Source: Deltaproteobacteria bacterium
GTDB taxonomy: Bacteria; Desulfobacterota; Desulfobacteria; Desulfobacterales; G020354645
Direction: 5' to 3'
Assembly (NCBI GenBank): GCA_020354645.1
Contig: CP070652.1
Span: 2,024,322-2,077,499 of the forward strand
Length of the DNA: 53,178 bases
Shown here: positions 8,751 to 16,913 of the stretch, in pieces
How positions within the stretch are numbered: the first letter of the stretch is position 1
Layout: each line of letters opens with the position of its first letter
The notes under the pieces: generated by a model
The model's database searches: none
What the model saw: the letters and a program-made list of their open reading frames with translations, nothing else
Told to the model about the DNA's origin: nothing
Made by a program: the position numbers and the translations under genes

Positions 8751-9371
8751 TCAGAGGCTTTTGAAAACAATGCGATCACCTTCAACCTTAGCATTGACAC
8801 GGCTGACCTCTGCTATTGTTCCTTTAGGAATCTCCATGGAAAGCTGATTTTCAATGTATTTTTGAATGACGCGCTTCAGTGGCCGTTCGCCATACACCGG
8901 GTCATATCCCTTTTGGGCGATAATTTCCCGTGCACCGCCATCCAGAACAAGTTCGATATTTTTTTCGGCCAATCTGGCACCGAGCCACTCGATTTGAATG
9001 TTTACAGCGTCGCCTTCTTTCTCATCGGTAAGGGCCAGTAGGATGTGTTCGATGCTTACATACTGATCTTTCATTTTAGCTGCTTCGGAAAAGGAAGCGT
9101 CCAGAACATTTTTGGTTCTGGCGGAGATATACACCTCTCCCGTCTGGCTGACTTTTGGTAACCGATCGATGGCCAGCGCTATTTCTTGGGCAACATCACC
9201 TGCAGAGAAACCGGGTTTCTTTAACATCGAATTGACGATGCCTTCGGGTTCAACTAACATGGACCCCAACAGATGTTCGGGTTCGATTTGCGGATTGTTG
9301 CGTTGCGTTGCAAGATTTTGGGAATTTTGAATAAGTTCCTGTGATTTAATAGTAAATTTATCAAATCGCAT
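8751..9371 (-). CDS. clpB: ClpB with both ATPase modules missing: N-domain fused to D2 C-terminal subdomain
   Basis: Residues 1 to about 125 are a complete ClpB N-domain (starts MRFDKFTIKSQELIQ; two Clp_N repeats with PEHLLGSML and SIEHILLAL). The next residues, starting at about VNIQIEWLGARL, are the C-terminal end of ClpB, including GYDPVYGERPLKRVIQ. Normal ClpB has about 860 residues; here about 650 are absent: NBD1, the coiled-coil middle domain and most of NBD2, with both Walker motifs. The junction near 9000 is in frame. The ATG at 9371 has GAGAGGA seven bases upstream; promoter and terminator look intact. It cannot be a disaggregase. It could be a natural substrate-binding or regulatory mini-protein, a decaying gene, or an assembly collapse. 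Confidence 0.85.
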   Translation of the reverse strand: MRFDKFTIKSQELIQNSQNLATQRNNPQIEPEHLLGSMLVEPEGIVNSMLKKPGFSAGDVAQEIALAIDRLPKVSQTGEVYISARTKNVLDASFSEAAKMKDQYVSIEHILLALTDEKEGDAVNIQIEWLGARLAEKNIELVLDGGAREIIAQKGYDPVYGERPLKRVIQKYIENQLSMEIPKGTIAEVSRVNAKVEGDRIVFKSL

Positions 9372-9435
9372 AAAAATTCCTCTCACAAAATAACGTTTTT
9401 ATTGGTCTTATTGGTTACAGTCTGATTTTGCTGTG

Positions 9436-9463
9436 AATATAAACACGGTCCTTGCTATGTCAA
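9436..9463 (-). promoter_or_regulatory. Sigma-70-type promoter of clpB
   Basis: On the minus strand TTGACA (9463-9458) and TATATT (9441-9436) are separated by 16 bases, near-consensus boxes 65 bases before the clpB start. No CIRCE inverted repeat is visible. The divergent ECF sigma gene starts 115 bases away. Confidence 0.6.
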
Positions 9464-9578
9464 ACATTGAAATTATAGCATAAATTTCGTAATTATATGG
9501 CAACCAGAAACGATTTGGATACCGGGGATAAATCATTAATTCAGAGGGAACCTTTGGTCATAACGATTGTCTAAATAG

Positions 9579-10184
9579 ATGAATAAGATAGAATTACATC
9601 CGGACCCAACGCATAATGAAGATGCCAATTTGGTAGCTGCTTTCCAGGCCGGTGATAAATCCGCATTTGATGGCTTGGTCAGGAAGCATAAAGACAGAAT
9701 TTTCAATTTATGCTATTGGTTTTTAGGAGATTACCAGGAGGCCAACGATTGTGCCCAAGATACTTTTATCAAAATTTATCGAAATATGTTGAAATTTAGA
9801 TTTAAATCCACATTTTCAACCTGGGCACACCGGATTGCTGTGAATACCTGTAAAAACCGGCTTAAATCTTTTCATTACCGGTTCAGTAGAAAAATAGTCC
9901 GGTTGGACAATCGCGGCGGGACATCCAATCCCGACGGCGATATAGCGGATGAAACGTATTCACCGGCAGTGGAACACGAAAAAATGGAACGCCGGTTACG
10001 GATACGCAAAGCGATAAACACACTGCCGACAGAAAAAAAGACGGTAATCGTGCTGCGCGACATCCAGGGATTGCCCTATGAGGAGATCGTGAACCTCACC
10101 GGTCTTCCTCTCGGCACCCTGAAATCCAAACTGGCCCGAGCAAGAAAGGATTTGCGGGCAATCCTTAGTGGAGAGATGTCTTAG
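9579..10184 (+). CDS. ECF RNA polymerase sigma factor (RpoE-like)
   Basis: A 201-residue two-domain sigma-70 factor. Region 2 covers about residues 22-90 (VRKHKDRIFNLCYWFLGD, then NDCAQDTFIKIY and FSTWAHRIAVNTCKNRLK). Region 4 covers about 138-195, with the helix-turn-helix LPYEEIVNLTGLPLGTLKSKLARARK. It directs RNA polymerase to a small set of promoters, probably including its own operon. Its stop codon is immediately followed by the ATG of the anti-sigma gene with no spacing, the usual coupling of sigma and anti-sigma. No strong Shine-Dalgarno is seen before the start. Confidence 0.94.
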   Translation: MNKIELHPDPTHNEDANLVAAFQAGDKSAFDGLVRKHKDRIFNLCYWFLGDYQEANDCAQDTFIKIYRNMLKFRFKSTFSTWAHRIAVNTCKNRLKSFHYRFSRKIVRLDNRGGTSNPDGDIADETYSPAVEHEKMERRLRIRKAINTLPTEKKTVIVLRDIQGLPYEEIVNLTGLPLGTLKSKLARARKDLRAILSGEMS

Positions 10185-11204
10185 ATGGAATGTTCGAAAT
10201 CAGGAGAACTGCTATCTGATTATTTAGACGGTATTTTGGATTTAAAATCTGCCACAGAGCTTGAGGTGCATCTTTCGGGTTGTGAAAGGTGTCGGCAAGA
10301 ATTTGATCACTTAAAGGCACTAGTTACTGAATTAAACCGCATGGAATCTATCCGAGCACCGGATGATTTCCTCAACCAAATTCACAAACGGTTACAACCG
10401 CGATTTTCGTTCGATAACGTCGTTAAAAAGTTGTTTTTTCCCCTGCGAATAAAGATTCCGCTGGAATTTGCCGCTGCGGCGATTGTGGCCGTCATAATTT
10501 TTTCGGTTCTCGCCATACGGCAACCGGAAAGACAACTTGTGCGAGCTACGGGACGGTCTATCTCAAGCTCGGCTGTGGAAAAAGAATTAGACGGATACAG
10601 GGTGTCTCCTGAACTGATAAAATCAAAAGCCAAACCAGATTTGAGACACACAACCCCGCGGAAGTTGGCAGAAGAAAATCAACCAATCGTGTTGGCCATG
10701 GTGATAAAAATTGGTGAATCTGGCCCTGTGACCCAATCCATGGGAATCCAGGACGCTGCAACAGAACCGTTGCCTGGCAAGGTTGCAGGGGTCATGGAAA
10801 CCGAAAGTCGTCCATCGATCCATTTTTCGGAGCAGAAGAGCATGCCCCAGCCTCCTGTTGCAGAGTCGGCGGAAAAGATTGTTCCTGCCCGGTCGCCCAG
10901 GCAAGCAGCATCACCGCGTAAGGATGAGCAGGAAGTCAAGGAAAAGGCGCTGCTGAATTTGAGCGAAACCATCCAGCGCCTAATAAAAATAGTTCAGTCA
11001 CTGGAGGGCAGCGTTTTATCCGAAAGTGACACTGAGCCATTTCAAAGCCCGCGAATGGTAACCGTGAGCCTTCCGGCCCGTCGCTATGACGAATTTGTTG
11101 CAGAACTGGAACGTATGGCTCCTTTTCGGATGCCCCCACCCTCATACCCGGTCTCAGATCAAGATTCCATCCACATGCAAATCAGTTTTATCCTTTCCGA
11201 TTAA
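10185..11204 (+). CDS. Membrane-anchored zinc-finger anti-sigma factor
   Basis: Holds the upstream ECF sigma inactive at the membrane. The N-terminal zf-HC2 (ZAS) domain has C3, H29, C33 and C36 (HLSGCERCRQEF). One membrane helix lies at about 93-113 (FAAAAIVAVIIFSVLAI). The remaining 225 residues would be outside the cytoplasm: a low-complexity Ser/Pro/Glu-rich stretch, then a helical segment and a C-terminal domain of about 70 residues (VTVSLPARRYDEFVAELERM), which resembles the extracytoplasmic part of DUF4349-like sensors. It is translationally coupled to the sigma gene and followed after 156 bases by the VIT/vWA gene, the probable effector of the system. Confidence 0.88.
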   Translation: MECSKSGELLSDYLDGILDLKSATELEVHLSGCERCRQEFDHLKALVTELNRMESIRAPDDFLNQIHKRLQPRFSFDNVVKKLFFPLRIKIPLEFAAAAIVAVIIFSVLAIRQPERQLVRATGRSISSSAVEKELDGYRVSPELIKSKAKPDLRHTTPRKLAEENQPIVLAMVIKIGESGPVTQSMGIQDAATEPLPGKVAGVMETESRPSIHFSEQKSMPQPPVAESAEKIVPARSPRQAASPRKDEQEVKEKALLNLSETIQRLIKIVQSLEGSVLSESDTEPFQSPRMVTVSLPARRYDEFVAELERMAPFRMPPPSYPVSDQDSIHMQISFILSD

Positions 11205-11360
11205 TAATGCCCGGCGCTACTACTAGAACCTATTGGTTTTGAATTTAGACGTTGACACTCCCTAAAGATCGACTGTCCTTTTCAAAATTTTTTGGGAACC
11301 TTTTTACCGCAATTTTGTCTAATACGATCAAAAGACCTGAATCGGTAAAGGAGGTTACCC

Positions 11361-13742
11361 ATGAAGCAAAAACATATTATACTGATCTTTTTGATTATTT
11401 TTATTCGAATATCGCCTGTTGATACGGTCTTAGCGAAACCCGAAGCAAATTCTGACCGTACGTTATCACCTTATTTTTGGGTCAAAAGCGATGATCCAGC
11501 AGTAGATCAACTGCCACTGAAATCAACTTCAGCCAAAGTAAACATCTCCGGTGTTATCGCTAATGTTATTGTTACCCAGGTATACAAAAATACGGGGAAC
11601 AGACCATTGGAGGCTGTTTACGTCTTTCCGGCGTCGACCCGGGCAGCGGTTTACGGAATGAAAATGACCATCGGCGAGCGCACAATCACGGCCAAAATTC
11701 GCAAGCGCGAAGAAGCCCGTCAAGACTATCAACAGGCCAAGCAAATGGGCAAGAGTGCATCTCTTTTGGAACAGCATAGACCGAATGTATTTCAAATGAA
11801 TGTTGCCAACATTTTACCCCAAGACATAATCCGGGTCGAACTCAAATACACCGAGTTGCTCATTTCCACCGACACCATTTACGAGTTTGTATACCCCACC
11901 GTCGTCGGTCCGCGCTATTCGGAGACACCGGTAGGGCAGCAGGCACCGCCCTCGGAGCGATGGGTCGAAAATCCCTATCTGCATCAAGGCGAAGCTCCCC
12001 CATATGAATTCGACATAACGGTGAAGCTGGCTGCTGGCGGACTTCCGATACAAAAAGTAACCTGCCCGTCCCATAGCGTGGACATGCATTACATCAGCCC
12101 GGACTCGGCTTCCGTAAGCCTTCATCATGATGAAAGACGCGGGGGCAACCGCGATTTTATCTTAAAATACCGGCTTGCCGGCGGTAAAATTAAAACCGGA
12201 TTGTTGCTATCCGACGGCGAAAATGAACAATTTTTTCTCCTTATGGTGCAACCCCCAAAACGGGTGATCGAGTCTCAGATTCCGCCACGAGAATATATAT
12301 TTATCGTTGACGTTTCCGGCTCCATGCACGGATTTCCGCTGGATGTATCCAAAAAGCTTCTCAAAGATCTTATCGGTAATCTTCGGCCCATCGACCGCTT
12401 CAATGTTTTGTTGTTTGCAGGTGGATCTTCCATGTTATCCGAAAAATCTTTGTCTGCGACCCCGAACAACGTTGTACACGCCATCAATGTTATTGAGCGT
12501 CAGCGAGGAGGGGGCGGCACCCGGTTGTTGCCGGCCCTAAATCGCGCGCTTTCACTGCCGGAAGCCGAAGGATATTCGCGCACGATTGTCATTGCCAGCG
12601 ACGGCTATGTGTCTGTGGAAGAAGAAGTATTTGATCTGATGCGCAATCATCTCGGGAAAGCCAATATGTTTGTATTCGGCATCGGTTCAAGCGTCAATCG
12701 ACATCTCATTGAAGGAATGGCCCGGATCGGAATGGGGGAGCCTTTTATAGTTCTCCGGCCCGAAGAAGCGGCGGTCAAGGCCAAACAGTTCAGAAAACTG
12801 ATTCAATCTCCAGTGTTGACCGGAATCGAATTAGATTTCGGAAAATTTGATGTATTTGATGTCGAGCCCACCAGTATTCCGGATGTAATGGCCCATCGGC
12901 CGGTCATCGTCTTCGGTAAATGGCGCGGGCCTCTCCGCGGCGAATTAAAAATTAGAGGGATTAGCGGAGATCATGATTTTATCCAAAAAATAAATGTTGC
13001 CGACGCAAAGCCCAAGGATAGCCATGCGGCGCTTCGCTACCTGTGGGCCAGATATCGTATCGGTATACTTTCCGATTACAATCGTTTAAGTGCCCGGGAC
13101 GATCGGATCGAGGAAGTAACTCGGTTGGGCCTGCTCTATAATCTATTAACTGCTTACACTTCCTTTGTGGCAGTGGATTCCCGGGTACGGCTCAAGGATG
13201 GTCAAGCGACGACGGTTACACAGCCGTTGCCCTTACCGCAGGGGGTTTCGGATTATGCAGTCGGTGGCCAAGCGACCACAATGAATCGCATTTCTGGGGT
13301 AATGGCAGCAGCACCATCTGCGGTGCATCGCGAGATCAAAGGAAAGGACACGGGTTTGGGTGCCGGCAAAATCGAACGCTATGCTGCTCAGGATTCCGCT
13401 GCCGAAGCAGAAGCACGAAAACCTCTGCTGAAGGTGGCAAATATTACTGTTGGTAAGGGTGTGTCCAAGCGGTCGGTTAAAAAACTACTTGAAAAACAGC
13501 TGCCAGAAATAGACGCTTGTTATAAATCCTTGGCTATAAACAGACCCATATCTAAACACAGTGTTGTATTCGAAATGATGATCGACTCATCAGGCAACAT
13601 TGCGAATTTAAAAATGGTGAACAAAGGAATGAATGATAGTCATCTGGCGGATTGCATTATGCGGCACCTCAAAAAGCTGCAATTTCCAATTGAGGAAGGC
13701 AAAAAACGCGTTCGTATTATTGTCAAATTTGTCGTGAAGTAA
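11361..13742 (+). CDS. Exported VIT and von Willebrand factor A domain protein with AgmX/PglI-type C-terminal domain
   Basis: A 793-residue protein with a signal peptide (residues 1-25, cleavage near VLA-KP). A VIT domain spans about 45-165 (LEAVYVFPASTRAAVYGM, then NVFQMNVANILPQDIIRVELKY). The vWA domain spans about 310-480 with an intact MIDAS start DVSGSMHG, so metal-dependent ligand binding is likely. The C-terminal 100 residues (ITVGKGVSKRSVKKLLE to the end) look like the TonB-like AgmX/PglI tail found in envelope and motility proteins. AAAGGAGG sits six bases before the ATG. Placement after an ECF sigma/anti-sigma pair suggests an envelope stress or surface adhesion role. No LPXTG-type anchor is visible. 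Confidence 0.9.
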   Translation: MKQKHIILIFLIIFIRISPVDTVLAKPEANSDRTLSPYFWVKSDDPAVDQLPLKSTSAKVNISGVIANVIVTQVYKNTGNRPLEAVYVFPASTRAAVYGMKMTIGERTITAKIRKREEARQDYQQAKQMGKSASLLEQHRPNVFQMNVANILPQDIIRVELKYTELLISTDTIYEFVYPTVVGPRYSETPVGQQAPPSERWVENPYLHQGEAPPYEFDITVKLAAGGLPIQKVTCPSHSVDMHYISPDSASVSLHHDERRGGNRDFILKYRLAGGKIKTGLLLSDGENEQFFLLMVQPPKRVIESQIPPREYIFIVDVSGSMHGFPLDVSKKLLKDLIGNLRPIDRFNVLLFAGGSSMLSEKSLSATPNNVVHAINVIERQRGGGGTRLLPALNRALSLPEAEGYSRTIVIASDGYVSVEEEVFDLMRNHLGKANMFVFGIGSSVNRHLIEGMARIGMGEPFIVLRPEEAAVKAKQFRKLIQSPVLTGIELDFGKFDVFDVEPTSIPDVMAHRPVIVFGKWRGPLRGELKIRGISGDHDFIQKINVADAKPKDSHAALRYLWARYRIGILSDYNRLSARDDRIEEVTRLGLLYNLLTAYTSFVAVDSRVRLKDGQATTVTQPLPLPQGVSDYAVGGQATTMNRISGVMAAAPSAVHREIKGKDTGLGAGKIERYAAQDSAAEAEARKPLLKVANITVGKGVSKRSVKKLLEKQLPEIDACYKSLAINRPISKHSVVFEMMIDSSGNIANLKMVNKGMNDSHLADCIMRHLKKLQFPIEEGKKRVRIIVKFVVK

Positions 13743-13800
13743 TTTAGACGTTATCTATTTGATTCTGATAAAAGGTTGAATAATACAACAACAGACAGCA

Positions 13801-13831
13801 AAATAGGCAGAGCGTTAAGCTCTGCCTATTT
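13801..13831. terminator. Bidirectional terminator between convergent genes
   Basis: A perfect 13-bp stem (AAATAGGCAGAGC / GCTCTGCCTATTT) with loop GTTAA and A/T runs on both sides. It lies between the VIT/vWA gene (plus) and the PilZ gene (minus), and can end transcription from both. Confidence 0.85.
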
Positions 13832-13868
13832 CTTTAATGTTCAGGTATATGGCAAGGTATGGATTTTA

Positions 13869-14315
13869 TCATAATTGCCGTAATAAAGTATCTATCTGTT
13901 TTTGGTTGTAGTTAGATAGTTGGCTGGTTCGTTTTGTTGTGATGATGGTATGCTTTGTAATCAAATGCTGTATTAATGTGGCCTGGTGAAAGCTTAAATT
14001 AACGAATTCGACACCACGACGCCGCATATGTATCGAACTGAAGGATATATTTTTCTCGATTTCAATATCAGAGACGATTTTAAAAGAAACCCTATCCAGG
14101 AAAAAATTTTGGTTGGCTATTAAAATAATGAGTTCACTGGACCGAACCGTTGGTTCAGCGTTTTCAATGTACTGAAACGAGAGGCCACCGATGCTGATAT
14201 CGATCATTGGGCCAAGTATATTCGAGTGCGGCATGAGGGCAACGATTATTCCATCCCTAGCGGATAGGCGCTCATGTCTCCTTTTTTCCCCTGTCCCGTT
14301 CCAGGTAGTTGTCAT
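13869..14315 (-). CDS. PilZ domain protein
   Basis: A 148-residue single-domain protein with the two c-di-GMP-binding motifs of PilZ: the arginine motif RRHERL (about residues 12-17, R-x-x-x-R pattern) and DISIGGLSF (about 58-66, D/N-x-S-x-x-G). A second RRRGVEF block is typical of the later beta strand. It probably binds cyclic di-GMP in the cytoplasm and passes the signal to an unknown partner. A diguanylate cyclase-like gene lies at 29-33 kb but is not adjacent. It stands alone on the minus strand. No Shine-Dalgarno is visible before the ATG. Confidence 0.85.
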   Translation of the reverse strand: MTTTWNGTGEKRRHERLSARDGIIVALMPHSNILGPMIDISIGGLSFQYIENAEPTVRSSELIILIANQNFFLDRVSFKIVSDIEIEKNISFSSIHMRRRGVEFVNLSFHQATLIQHLITKHTIITTKRTSQLSNYNQKQIDTLLRQL

Positions 14316-14813
14316 ATAGAATAACCCTTAAGCTAATTCGATCATCATTATCGGATTCAAGCGAGCGGGTGACAATATTTAGTACTATCGATTGCCATGT
14401 TATTTGCTGGTACACACAAAATTTTTTTTGCTACCGATTGCTTATAATCGTCGAATGGTTTTGTAACAATTTTATAATGGATTATATTGTGGGTCAAGAA
14501 AATAATTATACAATATATTGTTGTTTTTTTTGACCTGGAGGCCTTTGCGGGGGAATTTATCGAATCAATGAACCAAGCATGATGCCGGGGTGATACTCAA
14601 GTGAAGGTTCCCGTAGAGAGCCCTGTAAAAGACGGACTAATTTTTAAGCGACATAAGCCCGCGGCAATTTAAATTGACTCCTAATAATTACTTTATTAGT
14701 ATCCTGCATTGCAGTGAAAAACGTTGGTTACTAACATTCCGGCACTTGGGCATATCGGTAACGCTGCTTTTAGGCGCTAAATCGGGTTAATCAAAAAAGA
14801 GGGGGATTTTGCA
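14316..14813. other. Gene-free stretch between divergent genes, with an AT-rich palindrome
   Basis: No coding region could be supported. At 14492-14535 a palindrome runs from GGTCAA to TTGACC with A/T-rich arms and the symmetric centre CAATATATTG. It could be an operator for the PilZ gene or a terminator-like hairpin. A good RBS (GAGGGGGAT) precedes the next gene at 14814. The rest, including a GC-richer part around 14580-14640, matches no riboswitch I recognise. Confidence 0.45.
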
Positions 14814-15392
14814 ATGATTAGAGAGATTTGTAAATTGTCGGCCATGCTTCTTTTTTTTCTTCTTTTGTTTTTTGATTTCACCGGTGCCGCGGTTCAACCG
14901 CCTCAGGAAGGTCAGGTTTTACCTGATATGGAATTTTCAGTCCCTAATAATCCGGAGCATCAGCAATATCTCGGTCTCAGCGGGAAAAGTACCTTTAGAA
15001 TTCCTGAGATTAAAGCTGAAGTGGTGATCATAGAAATATTCAGTATGTATTGACCTTATTGTCAGCGGGAGGCTCCCACTGTAAATAAATTATATCAAAA
15101 AATTGAAAGCAACTCAGAACTACAAGGCAAAGTCAAGTTGATCGGTATTGGCGTCGGAAACTCCGCGTTTGAAGTTAATTATTTTAAAAAGACTTATAAT
15201 ATACCTTTTCCTTTGTTTCCGGACGGTAATTTTTTCTTTCATAAAAAACTCGGCGAGGTAAGGACACCGTATTTTATAGGGATTAGAATCAACGGCGATG
15301 GAACACACCGCGTTTTTTACTCAAAGCTGGGCGGACCGCAAGACGCCGGCAAATTGCTTGACACCCTTCTTCAAAGCGCCGGATTTAATTAG
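14814..15392 (+). CDS. Exported thioredoxin-like selenoprotein (UPYC active site)
   Basis: Read through one in-frame TGA (15051-15053), this is a 192-residue protein. A signal peptide or anchor lies at about 10-27. The redoxin fold follows: [10 protein letters not shown], the selenocysteine motif U80-P-Y-C83, [11 protein letters not shown], then LIGIGVGNS and a cis-Pro-like VRTPYFIG. The U sits exactly where TlpA/DsbE and thioredoxin have the first Cys of CxxC. Reading stays open and family-like on both sides of the TGA, and a SECIS-like hairpin follows at once. It is probably a periplasmic thiol-disulfide oxidoreductase. Downstream lie a peroxiredoxin and a TlpA-like gene, then convergent dsbD, a possible electron source. 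Ordinary gene callers would split it into 14814-15053 and 15138-15392. Confidence 0.88.
15051..15081 (+). promoter_or_regulatory. SECIS element of the UPYC selenoprotein
   Basis: After the UGA come 17 bases and then an apical GGC loop closed by GGGA/UCCC, with a lower CAG/CUG stem and one C/A mismatch. This spacing and GG-containing loop match the SelB-binding hairpin of bacterial selenoprotein mRNAs such as fdhF. Confidence 0.75.
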
Positions 15393-15576
15393 TTTCCTTA
15401 CGGAAACGGCCCCTTTCCGCAATCTCCGGGTATATCTGCGGAATTGTTTGGGCAACATATTGCCGTATGCCTCTTCCCAATTACTTGATTTCGTGAAAAA
15501 TTGCTCATTTCAGACTTGGAAACGAATCATCAAACGTTTTTATTGATAGAAGAGACAAATTAAGGAGGTGTTTTAG

Positions 15577-16176
15577 ATGAAATCCATTAAAAGAGCCGTG
15601 ATCTTTTTTGCGGTGCTAGTGCTTTGGGCAGACCTTACTTTTTGTGCGTCCGATTCGTTTAAAGATAATATTTTCAATCCGGGCACCCTAAAATCCGTTG
15701 ACAGCACTCTGAAAGTCAAAGTCGGTGATCCAGCGCCGGATTTTACCCTGCCGGCAGTATCTGGGGAAAAGGTCACCCTCAGCCAGTTCGCAGGAAAAAA
15801 GAATGTTGTTATCTCCTTCGTTCCGGCGGCCTGGACTCCGGTATGTTCAGATCAATGGCCGGGATATAAAATTGTTAAAGATCTTTTTGATCTAAATGAC
15901 GCCGTTCTTCTGGGGATAACGGTTGATAATATTCCGACCCTTTATGCATGGACAAAACAGATGGGAAAATTGTGGTTTCCGGTTCTGTCCGATTTCTGGC
16001 CTCACGGTGCGGTTGCCGAGAAATATGGCGTGTTGCGTTCGGATGGCGTTTCAGAGAGAGCGCTGTTCGTCGTCGATAAAAAGGGCGTAATTCAAGCCAT
16101 CCATGTATCGGATATCAACATAAGACCCGATTTGGAATGGTGTGCCACGGAATTAGAAAAACTGCCCAGGCAATGA
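15577..16176 (+). CDS. Exported peroxiredoxin (AhpC/TSA family)
   Basis: Reduces hydrogen or organic peroxides with a peroxidatic cysteine. The 199-residue protein has a signal peptide (to about residue 24, FCAS), then the family start VGDPAPDFTLPAVSGEKVTLSQF and the active-site motif FVPAAWTPVCSDQ with the cysteine at about 89. A second cysteine near the end (EWCATEL) could be the resolving residue. GGAGG lies 11 bases before the ATG. It follows the selenocysteine thioredoxin-like gene by 184 bases and precedes a TlpA-like gene by 44, so the three probably form one peroxide/thiol unit in the periplasm. Confidence 0.88.
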   Translation: MKSIKRAVIFFAVLVLWADLTFCASDSFKDNIFNPGTLKSVDSTLKVKVGDPAPDFTLPAVSGEKVTLSQFAGKKNVVISFVPAAWTPVCSDQWPGYKIVKDLFDLNDAVLLGITVDNIPTLYAWTKQMGKLWFPVLSDFWPHGAVAEKYGVLRSDGVSERALFVVDKKGVIQAIHVSDINIRPDLEWCATELEKLPRQ

Positions 16177-16220
16177 GCATATGTAAAAATTATATTGATT
16201 TTATTCAATGAATTAAACAT

Positions 16221-16763
16221 TTGATGCAATTTTACCGCCCAATTTACAATCTACTCGAGACGCTTTCATTGAATGCAAGTCTAAAAAATCGCCGAAGCAT
16301 CATAATTTTACTTTCGTTGTTGACTATCCTGTGGTGTTACCCATTCGCCTGGTCCGGTCCTGGCATCAAGATCGAACGGATGGCGCTTGCCGAGCTAAAC
16401 AATTTGATTGAATCTACGAATAGCCGGTATGTGATTGTGGTTATGGCTGCCTGGTGCGGGCCATGCATAAAAGAACTTCCCGACCTCGTTAAATTGGATA
16501 ATAAATACAGACAGCGAGGGCTTAACATGATCGGCATCAGCATTGATCTAGAAGGTCCAAGCGCCATGCAACCCTATTTGGACAAGCATCGTGTAAATTT
16601 TCCAGTCTATTGGGTGGGGGAAAAAGCGGTGAGCGAGCTTAATATCTATGGCATACCGATGATTATGCTGGTTAAAGACGGTGAAATCATAAGGAAAATA
16701 GTAGGAAAACGTTCAAGGCGGTTTTTGGATAAAACGATAAGAAAATTTTTGAATAGTGGATAA
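16221..16763 (+). CDS. TlpA-like membrane-anchored thioredoxin
   Basis: A 180-residue redoxin with an N-terminal membrane segment at about 28-44 (IIILLSLLTILWCYPFAW) and the thioredoxin-type active site MAAWCGPCIKELPDL (CGPC, about residues 79-82). It continues MIGISIDLEGPS and has the cis-Pro motif YGIPMIML. Such proteins reduce disulfides outside the cytoplasm, for example in apocytochromes c or peroxiredoxins. It is third in the row after the UPYC selenoprotein and the peroxiredoxin and convergent with dsbD, which could pass electrons to it. The gap 16764-16913 before dsbD holds nothing I recognise. Confidence 0.88.
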   Translation: MMQFYRPIYNLLETLSLNASLKNRRSIIILLSLLTILWCYPFAWSGPGIKIERMALAELNNLIESTNSRYVIVVMAAWCGPCIKELPDLVKLDNKYRQRGLNMIGISIDLEGPSAMQPYLDKHRVNFPVYWVGEKAVSELNIYGIPMIMLVKDGEIIRKIVGKRSRRFLDKTIRKFLNSG

Positions 16764-16913
16764 TTATCCGGCCCAATAATGATGTTTGAGCCCTTTCCTA
16801 TGCTCTTCTCAACGCCAATGGTGATTCTCAAAGTACTGCTGCGAAAAGCGACAGATAAGGGTATCCCGGTGGCGGGGTCTCACAGCCTTTATAAGTTAGA
16901 TGCATTTTTGCGA

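Noticed and set aside
14580..14640. Possible riboswitch or small RNA in the gap before the UPYC gene
   Set aside because: No conserved riboswitch core could be matched by eye; only a covariance-model search could decide.
14755..14775. Sigma-54 promoter before the UPYC gene
   Set aside because: GGCAC is present but no GC occurs at the required ten-base spacing.
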